Virus record (IMG/VR): IMGVR_UViG_3300027856_000402
Span: 1 to 20,887 of that record
Direction: 5' to 3' (one strand)
Length of the DNA: 20,887 nt
Source of the DNA: a virus
How positions within the stretch are numbered: position 1 is the stretch's first letter; every line of letters starts with the position of its first letter. The notes under the pieces were generated by a model. It did not search any database. It was not told where the DNA came from and worked only from the letters and a program-made list of their open reading frames with translations. Position numbers and translations under genes: made by a program. Of the stretch, positions 6,644 through 12,247 are shown in pieces.

Positions 6644-6682
6644 GGCCTCCTATCGGGGGATGCGCCTTACCGACAGGAGGCC
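6644..6682. other. Strong 12-bp imperfect hairpin in noncoding region
   Basis: GGCCTCCT at 6644-6651 pairs with AGGAGGCC at 6675-6682. After one A-C mismatch, TCGG (6653-6656) pairs with CCGA (6670-6673), leaving a 13-nt loop. The structure forms on either strand. No U-tract follows on either side, so it is not a simple terminator. Candidates are a small structured RNA, a protein-binding cruciform or an origin element. Confidence 0.5.
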
Positions 6683-6877
6683 TGTAGCCTGGTTAGTTAG
6701 CCTGTTTGTAAACTTCGCGGAACTAAAATGGAAGGCTAGGGGTAACGAGACGGTTTACCTGGAAGGAACCGCGCCTTTGACCTGACACGGTTTACCTTCC
6801 ATGAAATTCGTTCTTTGTGTGGTTTTCCCTGAAAAGCGGTTGTGTGGTCTGCCAGCTGTGGGTTGGTCTTTAGACAG

Positions 6878-6925
6878 AACGGTGACCGTTTAAAGCATGT
6901 GCTAGCGCACATGGGTGTGTTTTTT
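6878..6925. promoter_or_regulatory. Paired palindromes AACGGTGACCGTT and CATGTGC-TAGC-GCACATG, then T6
   Basis: A 13-bp perfect palindrome (6878-6890) is followed five bases later by 7-bp arms around TAGC (6896-6913). T6 follows at 6920-6925. The second element could be a weak plus-strand terminator, but the T-run starts six bases past the stem, so tandem operators are equally plausible. No plus-strand gene directly upstream is convincing. Confidence 0.38.
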
Positions 6926-7069
6926 AATAGTTGTTGGCGTCAAGCCTTTGACGGCAACAGCAGAAGACAGAAACCAGCCTAAACCGTGCCAAAACCTTGT
7001 CAAGACCCCTATTTTGCAACTATTTTTCCATGTAGTTCCAAGTTGGTTTCTCCATGGTAGATACGGATC

Positions 7070-7155
7070 AAAAAAAATCCAAAAAAAGTTCAGGCTGCCA
7101 GGCTTTCGCGGCCTTTTTGGAGCGAGTTTGAGTGCCGTTTTCGCCTGCCAGCCTG
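7070..7155 (-). terminator. Intrinsic terminator ending the right-hand minus-strand unit
   Basis: On the minus strand CAGGCTGGCAGGC (7155-7143) pairs with GCCTGGCAGCCTG (7103-7091), with a single mismatch in 13 bp. The roughly 39-nt loop can form a small inner GGC/GCC hairpin. The stem is followed at once by AAC, seven Ts, GGA and eight Ts. It starts 25 bases downstream of the stop of the gene ending at 7180. This separates the two minus-strand transcription units. The large loop is unusual for an intrinsic terminator. Confidence 0.6.
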
Positions 7156-7179
7156 CATTCATATAGCCCAGCGGCGCTG

Positions 7180-7431
7180 TTATATATCGTCTTCTTCGTC
7201 TTCACCGTCTTCACCTGGAGGTGGTATTTTGAGCACTACCTCGCACATGTCTTTGAGTCTTCTGACCGACCTTCGGGAGAGTCCGATCTCGAAGCCTGTG
7301 CCTTCGGACTTCCCGAATGCGAGCAGTAGTTTGAAGTGGTCATTTTCCTCTTCGTATGTAAACCAGGGTTCAAAGACGGTGAAGTCGTCCATATCGACGC
7401 GGTCATTTTCTTCGTTTCTTTCATGGGACAT
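7180..7431 (-). CDS. Small acidic hypothetical protein, 83 aa
   Basis: The ATG at 7431 has AGGAG just upstream and overlaps the end of the preceding gene by 11 nt. The product is strongly acidic, starts MSHERNEENDRVDMDDFTVF and ends in a Glu/Asp tail (GEDGEDEEDDI). A central segment is strand/helix-like (HFKLLLAFGKSEGTGFEIGL, then SRRSVRRLKDMCEVVLKI). No family was recognised. It is the last gene of its unit, followed by the terminator at 7070-7155. Acidic phage proteins of this size sometimes act as DNA mimics or inhibitors, but nothing here proves that. Confidence 0.68.
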   Translation of the reverse strand: MSHERNEENDRVDMDDFTVFEPWFTYEEENDHFKLLLAFGKSEGTGFEIGLSRRSVRRLKDMCEVVLKIPPPGEDGEDEEDDI

Positions 7432-7708
7432 GGAGCTCCTGCACTCTCGTTACGCATCTGGTGGGTATTGAGTTGAGGTCGCCATATTCTCTCGAATCTT
7501 CGTCCACCCCCCCGCTTCCTGCGATGATGACGCAATCGTCAACGACTCTGAGAATGACCCCCAGGGTGAAGCATGGTAGTGGCCGAAGGCCAAGGGCTTC
7601 TTCAAGCTCGGTCCAGCCGTCTGCCATTCCAACGGGGTCCATCCAGTCGATGCGGACCATTTTCCCGGTGTAGGGTGTGATTTCAGCTTGAGTCAGCGAG
7701 GGTAGCAT
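7421..7708 (-). CDS. Hypothetical protein, 95 aa
   Basis: The chosen start is ATG 7708 (MLPSLTQAEITPYTGKMVRI) because AAGGA lies five bases upstream. An ATG at 7723 and a much longer reading to 7912 run through the HNH gene, and the longer one gives a low-complexity Ser/Thr-rich N-terminus. The product is beta-rich (KMVRIDWMDPVGMADGW, LPCFTLGVILRVVDDCVIIA, then GSGGVDEDSREYGDLNSIPT), consistent with a small barrel that might bind nucleic acid. No family was recognised. It overlaps the HNH gene's 3' end by 26 nt and the next gene by 11 nt. Confidence 0.62.
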   Translation of the reverse strand: MLPSLTQAEITPYTGKMVRIDWMDPVGMADGWTELEEALGLRPLPCFTLGVILRVVDDCVIIAGSGGVDEDSREYGDLNSIPTRCVTRVQELHVP

Positions 7709-8153
7709 TTCTTTCCTTGACATATCTGAGGACGACTTCGAGGGACCGGGCTTCTCCCCATGCGTTGAAGAGGTGGTTGAGGCAGAGTGCGATGATGCGG
7801 CAGTTTTCTTCGGTGTAGCCCAGGTGTGCGTCGATCCTCTCGATGCTTGGGGCTCGTGGTTCTGGGTGTTTTTTTGTTCCTGAGAGGACAAATTCGACTC
7901 CTGAAAGCTCACAGACGCCGTTTTCGATTCGGTATTTGACCCAGTCCCTGGAGATGGTGAATGGTAGGTTTTTTGCTATGGCGCGGCGTCGGGCCTGCTT
8001 CAGGATGCTTGTTACGCGCCATTTCAGGCTGTTCCTGAGTCTTGTGTTGTGACAATCCCTACAAAACCACCGTCTGCGGACGGTTCCGCTATAGGAGTGC
8101 TTTGGGAAGGATCGGTCCCCTAGTTCTAGTTTGCAACCCTTGCAGACACGCAA
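7683..8153 (-). CDS. HNH-type endonuclease with N-terminal zinc ribbon
   Basis: The 156-aa product has a zinc-ribbon-like start (C4-x-x-C7 and C31-x-x-C34), a basic helical linker (LKQARRRAIAKNL), then an HNH-like core: CELSGVEF (81-88), PSIERIDAHLGYTEENCRII (102-121) and CLNHLFNAWG (124-133). The pattern RID-x5-GYT-x2-N-C-R-I-I, then N, is common in phage HNH nucleases, where it forms the beta-beta-alpha-metal site, though the canonical first His is not evident. Roles vary from homing to packaging-associated cutting. It starts with TTG at 8153, with an AAGG upstream, and no better in-frame start was found. It follows the methyltransferase locus. A mobile (homing) origin is possible but no intron or interrupted gene is visible. 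Confidence 0.8.
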   Translation of the reverse strand: MRVCKGCKLELGDRSFPKHSYSGTVRRRWFCRDCHNTRLRNSLKWRVTSILKQARRRAIAKNLPFTISRDWVKYRIENGVCELSGVEFVLSGTKKHPEPRAPSIERIDAHLGYTEENCRIIALCLNHLFNAWGEARSLEVVLRYVKERNATLADSS

Positions 8154-8207
8154 ATTTAGGCCTTGGTCCTGTGTGTCTACGCCTGTCGCACCCAGTCTAT
8201 CCGAAGG

Positions 8208-8345
8208 TCACGCGCACCCGAAGGGTTCATCTAATTCGCCTCTTGTGGGGTCTGTCATGCGACGTTCTTTCTTCTTCATCAACCGCTCTAGCGACCGTAG
8301 ACATCGGGCCACCCGCCACTGCTCGTATCCGCATTCTGGTGACAT
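8208..8345 (-). CDS. Possible small basic protein, 45 aa
   Basis: An ATG at 8345 and TGA at 8208-8210 enclose 45 codons filling the gap between the methyltransferase and HNH genes. The product (starting MSPECGYEQWRVARCLRSLE) is helical and basic in the middle (RLMKKKERRM). The ribosome-binding site is weak (AGG six bases upstream). No family was recognised. It could instead be decayed 3' sequence of the methyltransferase locus, whose stop is about 30 bases upstream. Confidence 0.35.
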   Translation of the reverse strand: MSPECGYEQWRVARCLRSLERLMKKKERRMTDPTRGELDEPFGCA

Positions 8346-8374
8346 GGAAGCCTGAGTTCCTCAGGAATGCCTGT

Positions 8375-9703
8375 CTACGAGTCGACGTAGCTTCGCTTGC
8401 CGCCTCGAATCCTCTCCAAGTACTCTGCGGGACCGATCTCACCACGCATTAGGGCTTGATAGGTTGTGGTAGGTGGGGCGACATAGCCTTTGTCGGAGCC
8501 ATCTTCACCTTGCTCCAACGGCGGCAGATCGGACAGGGCTTCCTCAACTGACAGCGCTGGAGCGAGCGAATCGAACAGATCCCTATCGGGCTCGCAGGAC
8601 GTCAATCTGGTCGGAGGCTCCACTGAGACTCCCTCTTCGCGATGGCCCACCAAGATCACCCGCTTTCTTCGTTGAGGCACAGCATACTCGTCCGACGAAA
8701 GGAGCCATCCGCTTAGCGAAGGCATGACGCTCCGGAACGCCGTCTTGACCTGCTCAAAAACGCGACCGCCCTGCATGTTCAAGAGCCCGGTCACATTCTC
8801 AAAAACAAAGCCGTCAGGCTGAACCTGCTCCAAGAACTCCTTGTAGTCCCAGAACAAGTGGTTCCGCTCATCCTCCATCGTTCGGCGATGGCCAGCTGTA
8901 GAGAATCCCTGGCAAGGAGGGCCGCCTAGCACCCAGAGGGGCTTTGAGCCGGTGAGTTCTTTCGCAGCAAGCGCTATGGAGACCAGCTCCTTCTTGATTT
9001 CAGGATCTGCGATACTCCCGAGAACAACGGCGTCGTGGACATTCTTCGAGTAACTCGCCAGGAAGCGCTTCTCGATGTCGTTGGCAACGACAGGCGTCCA
9101 GCTGGCCCACTTGAAGCCGAGCCCCATCCCACCGGCCCCGCTAAACAGGTCGACGTAGAACCCTGGCTCACCCAGCTGTTTGGCGATCTGGTACGCGAGC
9201 AAGGGGGGGACTGCATTCCCGATTTGTGTATTGACTATCCCCTGGGGGCCAATGAACTCGAAGTCATCGGGAAAGCTCTGGAGGCGTGCCGCCTCCCGCT
9301 GGGAAATGACTCGGTCCTGCCCGTAGTGTATGTGACAGCCATTGCCTGGACGATTGAAATAAGTGTTGATGGTATAGGATGGCTTCTCGGGCCGCAGCCT
9401 ACCGTAGTACGTTGATCGGCTGCCCTTGCCCTGTTTGAACCCAATGCGGATCTGCTCGAGTCGCTTGGACGGGATCGACTCAGGGATGTTTTTCCAGTTT
9501 CCACCCTGGGGGATGGTGTGGACCATCCTCATGTCGAGGGCACTCAGGCGAGCACTGCGGTGGTTGAATATCCCTACCGCGCCTTCGGCCTTGGCCTCAA
9601 TTGTAGTTGGGGCCGGAGCCGCTCCGGATGGCTGTTCGCTATGAATTGTGTCAAACGCTTCCAGTATCGCCTCCTTCTCTCTCGATGCGTCGCGACAGCC
9701 CAC
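8375..9703 (-). CDS. Circularly permuted cytosine-C5 DNA methyltransferase
   Basis: All diagnostic C5-methyltransferase motifs are present but in the order IX-X-I-IV-VI-VIII. A recognition-domain remnant (TIPQGGNWKNIP, 63-74) and RLRPEKPSYTINTYFNRPGN (102-121) come first. Then follow REAARLQSFPDDF (136-148, IX), QIGNAVPPLLA (160-170, X), DLFSGAGGMGLGF (185-197, I, SAM binding), GGPPCQGFS (260-268, IV, catalytic C264), FENV (301-304, VI) and PQRRKRVILVG (343-353, VIII). The C-terminus (ALSDLPPLEQGEDG...TTYQALMR) is the segment that normally precedes the N-terminal residues here, so the break lies inside the target-recognition region. M.BssHII is a known permuted case. The product would methylate host or phage DNA, perhaps as anti-restriction. 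The frame opens at a GTG without a ribosome-binding site, directly after a TAA, so the true start is uncertain. Confidence 0.85.
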   Translation of the reverse strand: MGCRDASREKEAILEAFDTIHSEQPSGAAPAPTTIEAKAEGAVGIFNHRSARLSALDMRMVHTIPQGGNWKNIPESIPSKRLEQIRIGFKQGKGSRSTYYGRLRPEKPSYTINTYFNRPGNGCHIHYGQDRVISQREAARLQSFPDDFEFIGPQGIVNTQIGNAVPPLLAYQIAKQLGEPGFYVDLFSGAGGMGLGFKWASWTPVVANDIEKRFLASYSKNVHDAVVLGSIADPEIKKELVSIALAAKELTGSKPLWVLGGPPCQGFSTAGHRRTMEDERNHLFWDYKEFLEQVQPDGFVFENVTGLLNMQGGRVFEQVKTAFRSVMPSLSGWLLSSDEYAVPQRRKRVILVGHREEGVSVEPPTRLTSCEPDRDLFDSLAPALSVEEALSDLPPLEQGEDGSDKGYVAPPTTTYQALMRGEIGPAEYLERIRGGKRSYVDS

Positions 9704-9870
9704 TCGTTATTGTCAAAAGCCCACGCAAGATCGAATCCCGCAGCTTCCAGCCCAAGACTGAGCCCGCCAGGGCCGCTAAACGTCTCTACGAACGAGTAAC
9801 CGGCCTGCTCAGCCCCCGACCGAATAGCGCGCTCCTCAGATCTGTTCCTTCTTGTTTCTCGCATTCCCAT
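9574..9870 (-). pseudogene. Out-of-frame remnant of a second C5 methyltransferase N-terminus
   Basis: From ATG 9870 (GGGGG upstream) a 98-aa frame gives a good methyltransferase start. FVETFSGPGGLSLGLEAAGF (27-46) is motif I, and AFDNNEWAVATHRE (51-64) is the motif II-like Asp region. After about residue 64 the translation turns into Arg-rich nonsense. The -1 frame, in contrast, continues as sensible protein into the 8375-9703 gene, at recognition-domain-like sequence. Motifs IV, VI and VIII of this copy are absent. This reads as an internal deletion plus a frameshift of a former upstream copy. A programmed -1 shift joining the two frames is an alternative. Both frames overlap for 130 nt (9574-9703). 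Confidence 0.65.
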
Positions 9871-9906
9871 ACCCCCACGGGTGTCCAGCTGAGCCGCCTA
9901 AGTTCA

Positions 9907-10128
9907 TCAGAGTTGGTTGCGATCAGGGGCTTTAAACCAGACAAACCCACCCCGTTGCTCCACTCCCTCTCTTATTCTGTGGGCATGGTGTAGGAGGTAT
10001 TGGATTCTTCTGGGTCGTTCGCCTGGGAGTGATCCTTTGACGCCTAGCCTGATAAGCTCGTTAGCGTCCTCTGCCGAGAGCCATGTAGGGTCGTAGAAAT
10101 AGACGCTGCTGCCTGGGACAGGTATCAC
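9907..10128 (-). CDS. Small hypothetical protein, 73 aa
   Basis: GTG at 10128 overlaps the resolvase stop (GTGA), with GAGG upstream, so translation is probably coupled. The product starts VIPVPGSSVYFYDPTWLSAE, followed by a helical, basic middle (ANELIRLGVKG, then RPRRIQYLLHHAHRIREGVE) and ends GGFVWFKAPDRNQL. No family was recognised. Tight coupling to the RuvC-like gene hints at a related DNA-processing role, by position only. Confidence 0.65.
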   Translation of the reverse strand: MIPVPGSSVYFYDPTWLSAEDANELIRLGVKGSLPGERPRRIQYLLHHAHRIREGVEQRGGFVWFKAPDRNQL

Positions 10129-10556
10129 TTTTCCTCGGAATACCAGAGGAAGATACCGAGGGCGTCGGCCTCGTCGTGAGTGTCTACATCGGGCCAGCGT
10201 TCGCGAATAGACTCAAGCATTTGAGTTTTTGTCGCGTGGCCGTGCCCGGTGGCCATCTTTTTTATTGTCATTGGGCTGATGGGCACGGCATTAACGTCAC
10301 CTTCCCTGCAAACGCACAGGAGAACCCCGATCATTGCATGGAGGGTGAGGACGGCCTTCCCTGGCATTCCGAAGGGTTGCTCGTAGATGACGTGCCCGAC
10401 AGTTAGGTTTTTTTCGAGCCACTTCCTGAACTCTACGAGTCGGTCCCCCAGATCCTTCGGGAATACGACTGTACCGTGGGTGAGTTTACCGTCGAGGTGT
10501 TTGGCCCAGCCCATGCTGGTTCCAAGGTCAAGGCACAGCACGTTACAACTTTTCAC
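10125..10556 (-). CDS. RuvC-like Holliday junction resolvase (RNase H fold)
   Basis: The product has the RuvC-type order. A first strand VLCLDLGTSMGWA carries catalytic Asp (D10 from the chosen start), IYEQPF carries Glu (E59), a mid-protein helix includes the ATGHGHATKTQM loop, and HDEADALGIFLW near the C-terminus supplies the final Asp residues (D128 and D131). Family knowledge: these metal-dependent nucleases cut four-way junctions, and phage versions clear branched DNA before packaging. Start choice: GTG 10556 has GAGGA just upstream and puts the first strand at the N-terminus. A GTG at 10577 is possible but is buried in the 10573-10627 stem. It works naturally with the ERF/YqaJ recombination genes. 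Confidence 0.88.
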   Translation of the reverse strand: MKSCNVLCLDLGTSMGWAKHLDGKLTHGTVVFPKDLGDRLVEFRKWLEKNLTVGHVIYEQPFGMPGKAVLTLHAMIGVLLCVCREGDVNAVPISPMTIKKMATGHGHATKTQMLESIRERWPDVDTHDEADALGIFLWYSEEK

Positions 10557-10572
10557 TGGTCCTCGCAAACTT

Positions 10573-10627
10573 GGCACCCCGGTCGTGTGAGGAGGGCGAG
10601 GAGGTAAGTGCCCAGGACCGGGGTGCC
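10573..10627. promoter_or_regulatory. Perfect 12-bp inverted repeat upstream of the resolvase gene
   Basis: GGCACCCCGGTC (10573-10584) and GACCGGGGTGCC (10616-10627) are exact reverse complements separated by 31 bases. On the minus-strand transcript this forms a GC-rich stem between the coiled-coil gene and the resolvase start. There is no U-tract, so it is not a typical terminator. The loop on the plus strand is purine-rich with two GGAGG-like runs. It may be a translational control hairpin or a protein-binding site. Confidence 0.5.
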
Positions 10628-10644
10628 CTCTGGAAAGGCGTTGT

Positions 10645-10875
10645 TTAATCGATCAGTCCATGGTTTGTCAGTTCGGTGTCACGGCTGCTTAGTATTTCCA
10701 ACAGGTCGTTCTTCTGGCGGTTTAGTTCCTTAATCTGGGCTTTCATCTGCTGAATGTTTTCGATGAGAGTCTCGACTAAAGTATCTTCTATTTTCACGCT
10801 TGGTTTGGGTGTATTATCCTTGGTTCCTCTTTTTGAAGTTGGGCCTGAACTGAGGTTTCTTTGGTTGTTGAGCAT
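10645..10875 (-). CDS. Small coiled-coil protein, 76 aa
   Basis: ATG 10875 is preceded by a perfect AAGGAGG five bases upstream, which sets this start even though the frame is open much further. The N-terminus is polar and basic (NLSSGPTSKRGTKDNTPKPS). Residues 28-66 form a heptad-like helix (KIEDTLVETLIENIQQMKAQ, IKELNRQKNDLLEILSSRD) with Leu/Ile spacing typical of a coiled coil, so it probably dimerises. Its first 15 bases overlap head-to-head with the start of the tyrosine recombinase on the other strand, and transcription must come through the recombinase gene in antisense. Function unknown. A regulator or partner of a neighbour is conceivable. Confidence 0.72.
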   Translation of the reverse strand: MLNNQRNLSSGPTSKRGTKDNTPKPSVKIEDTLVETLIENIQQMKAQIKELNRQKNDLLEILSSRDTELTNHGLID

Positions 10876-11745
10876 GTTTCCTCCTTCGTAGACTATCAAC
10901 TTGCCCTGAGATTTTCCGGCAGGAGAGCCCTCTCTGCCGCGACAAAGAACAACTATGAGTTTGTGCTCGGGACTGTTTTTTTCCCGTGGTTGGGTGGCCG
11001 CTCTTTGGCCAGACTCAAGCCGTCTGATTTGCAGGACTACGCTGACTATTTGCAGGATGAGTTCGATAATAGGCACACACAAAACACCTACCTGAGACTG
11101 GTGAACGCATTCCTCAGATGGTGTTCCAGTCAGGGCGCTTGTTCTCGCGGCCTTGGTCTTTCTGCAAGGAGGGCTGGGATACTCCCAGGCGTTCCCAGAA
11201 TGCGGTTTCTCGACCGCAAGGAGGTCGCAACGATCATCCGGTTCGGGAAGCGCAAGGGGCCAGAATCCCATATGCTTGTGTCGATTGCGTTCTTTATGGG
11301 GCTCAGACGCAAAGAGCTGAGTCCCCTTCGCTATTCGGACTTCCAGGGAGATTGGTTGTATGTAGAGGGCAAGGGTGAAAAGCCGAGGCAGGTGCCGATA
11401 CCGTTGATTGTCAAAAAGATCGTCACCAAGTGTCAGCGCGTGACTGGTAGGAAGTACTGTTTCACGTCCAGGCAGGGAGGACCGCTCACGCCTGGGGGCC
11501 TCTACCAGAGATGGTCCGCACTGCTCAAGGAGATCTCGAAGGAACACGGTATCGAGTATGCGCCGATGCACGTTGCGCGGCACACAGCGGCCTCCTCGTG
11601 GGTTATGGCTGGTGTTGACATCAGGACTGTTCAGAGTTGGCTTGGCCACGCAAAGGTCTCTACTACTGAGATTTACGCGAAAGTGTCCGAGGAGCACGGG
11701 GCAAATCGCATGAGAGAGTTTGAGAAGTGGTTTAGATCTCATTGA
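10861..11745 (+). CDS. Tyrosine recombinase / integrase (XerC/D-like)
   Basis: The 294-aa product has an N-terminal SAM-like core-binding domain (FVDYQLALRFSGRRALSAAT to about 92) and a catalytic domain with R149 (FMGLRRKEL), Lys in VEGKGEKPRQVP (K171 or K173), H237-x-x-R240 (MHVARHTAA), H263 (LGHAKVSTTEIY) and nucleophile Y272. The set is complete. Family knowledge: such enzymes integrate phage DNA or resolve dimers. The likely start is TTG 10861, with GAGG six bases upstream. It is the only plus-strand gene within a minus-strand unit, overlapping the coiled-coil gene by 15 nt at its 5' end and the next gene by 14 nt at its 3' end. No attP site or tRNA-like core was identified. Confidence 0.88.
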   Translation: MVVEHVSSFVDYQLALRFSGRRALSAATKNNYEFVLGTVFFPWLGGRSLARLKPSDLQDYADYLQDEFDNRHTQNTYLRLVNAFLRWCSSQGACSRGLGLSARRAGILPGVPRMRFLDRKEVATIIRFGKRKGPESHMLVSIAFFMGLRRKELSPLRYSDFQGDWLYVEGKGEKPRQVPIPLIVKKIVTKCQRVTGRKYCFTSRQGGPLTPGGLYQRWSALLKEISKEHGIEYAPMHVARHTAASSWVMAGVDIRTVQSWLGHAKVSTTEIYAKVSEEHGANRMREFEKWFRSH

Positions 11746-12247
11746 GCCAGTCCAACTCTGCTTGACTAGGGCTTGTTCCAGGGCTAGGACTGTTAGAGTC
11801 CTCAACAGATCGGAGTTCCTCGTGAAACGCATCTCCATCGGCTCCTGGGCCTACACCATCGGTCCCTACGAGACTTGCCCTGTTTCCTTCTTCACCGTCT
11901 GATAGACGATTGTATTCAGAGCGAGTCATCCATTTGTCATCTGGGTGTTTATGGCTAAATAACCAAGTCTCAACGTCTTTGATTTCCTTGTGAATAGTGC
12001 TGCTTTGGGATTTCCCAAGTCCAAGTTTCTCGCAGAGCGCGAAGAGATTGAATGCCCCTTCACCGTCGAGGACGGTGAGCGTGTTGTATTCTGGCATCGC
12101 GAGAAACCTGACGGCTTCTCCATCATCGCGGCCGATCTCGACGACGACCTGCCCCTTGCGGTGGTTTCCTGTGACCACCAGCGTTCTTGGGATCTCGGAA
12201 ACTATGTCTTTGAAGGAGTGGCGGAAAACCGGGATTAGGCTGCTCAT
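11732..12247 (-). CDS. Hypothetical phage protein, 171 aa, disordered acidic C-terminus
   Basis: ATG 12247 is chosen because AGGAGG lies upstream and it overlaps the previous stop as ATGA. A reading from 12337 would run inside the neighbouring gene. The first ~60 residues are strand-rich (SEIPRTLVVTGNHRKGQVVV, EIGRDDGEAVRFLAMPEYNT). A helical segment (LFALCEKLGLGKSQSSTIHK, then EIKDVETWLF) resembles an HTH/dimer interface. The last ~60 residues are Ser/Gly/Glu-rich and probably unstructured. No family was recognised. It collides tail-to-tail with the recombinase gene. A DNA-binding or replication-linked role is only suggested by its coupling to the RHH/replication-like gene. Confidence 0.7.
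   Translation of the reverse strand: MSSLIPVFRHSFKDIVSEIPRTLVVTGNHRKGQVVVEIGRDDGEAVRFLAMPEYNTLTVLDGEGAFNLFALCEKLGLGKSQSSTIHKEIKDVETWLFSHKHPDDKWMTRSEYNRLSDGEEGNRASLVGTDGVGPGADGDAFHEELRSVEDSNSPSPGTSPSQAELDWLNEI

Larger units (their letters stand above)
6215..7179. other. Long repeat- and hairpin-rich noncoding region between two minus-strand units
   Basis: About 965 bp without a convincing gene. It holds several inverted repeats, a 60-bp-period direct repeat, an 11-bp direct repeat (ACGGTTTACCT at 6750-6760 and 6787-6797), A-tracts at 7070-7077 and 7081-7087, and a terminator for the unit ending at 7180. Open frames exist on both strands (plus 6318-6785, minus 6902-7162, plus 6915-7166) but lack ribosome-binding sites and sit on top of the repeats and the terminator. 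In a genome otherwise packed with overlapping genes, such a gap suggests a control region, a noncoding RNA or a replication origin. Confidence 0.6.

Noticed and set aside
6318-6785. 155-codon plus-strand open frame
   Set aside because: No ribosome-binding site, Arg-rich low-complexity product, and it is built over the direct repeats and the 6644-6682 hairpin. The in-frame 60-bp period leaves some doubt, so it is mentioned under the repeat entry.
6902-7166. Opposing open frames on both strands (86 and 83 codons)
   Set aside because: They run through the terminator stem and A-tracts, have no ribosome-binding sites and resemble no protein.
10876-11838. Very long minus-strand frame continuing upstream of the coiled-coil gene
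   Set aside because: It is antisense to the well-supported tyrosine recombinase. Only the last 76 codons have a strong ribosome-binding site and sensible sequence.
11745-11900. Possible attachment site or tRNA-like core next to the recombinase
   Set aside because: No tRNA-like fold or repeated core could be seen, and the sequence is the coding end of the neighbouring gene.
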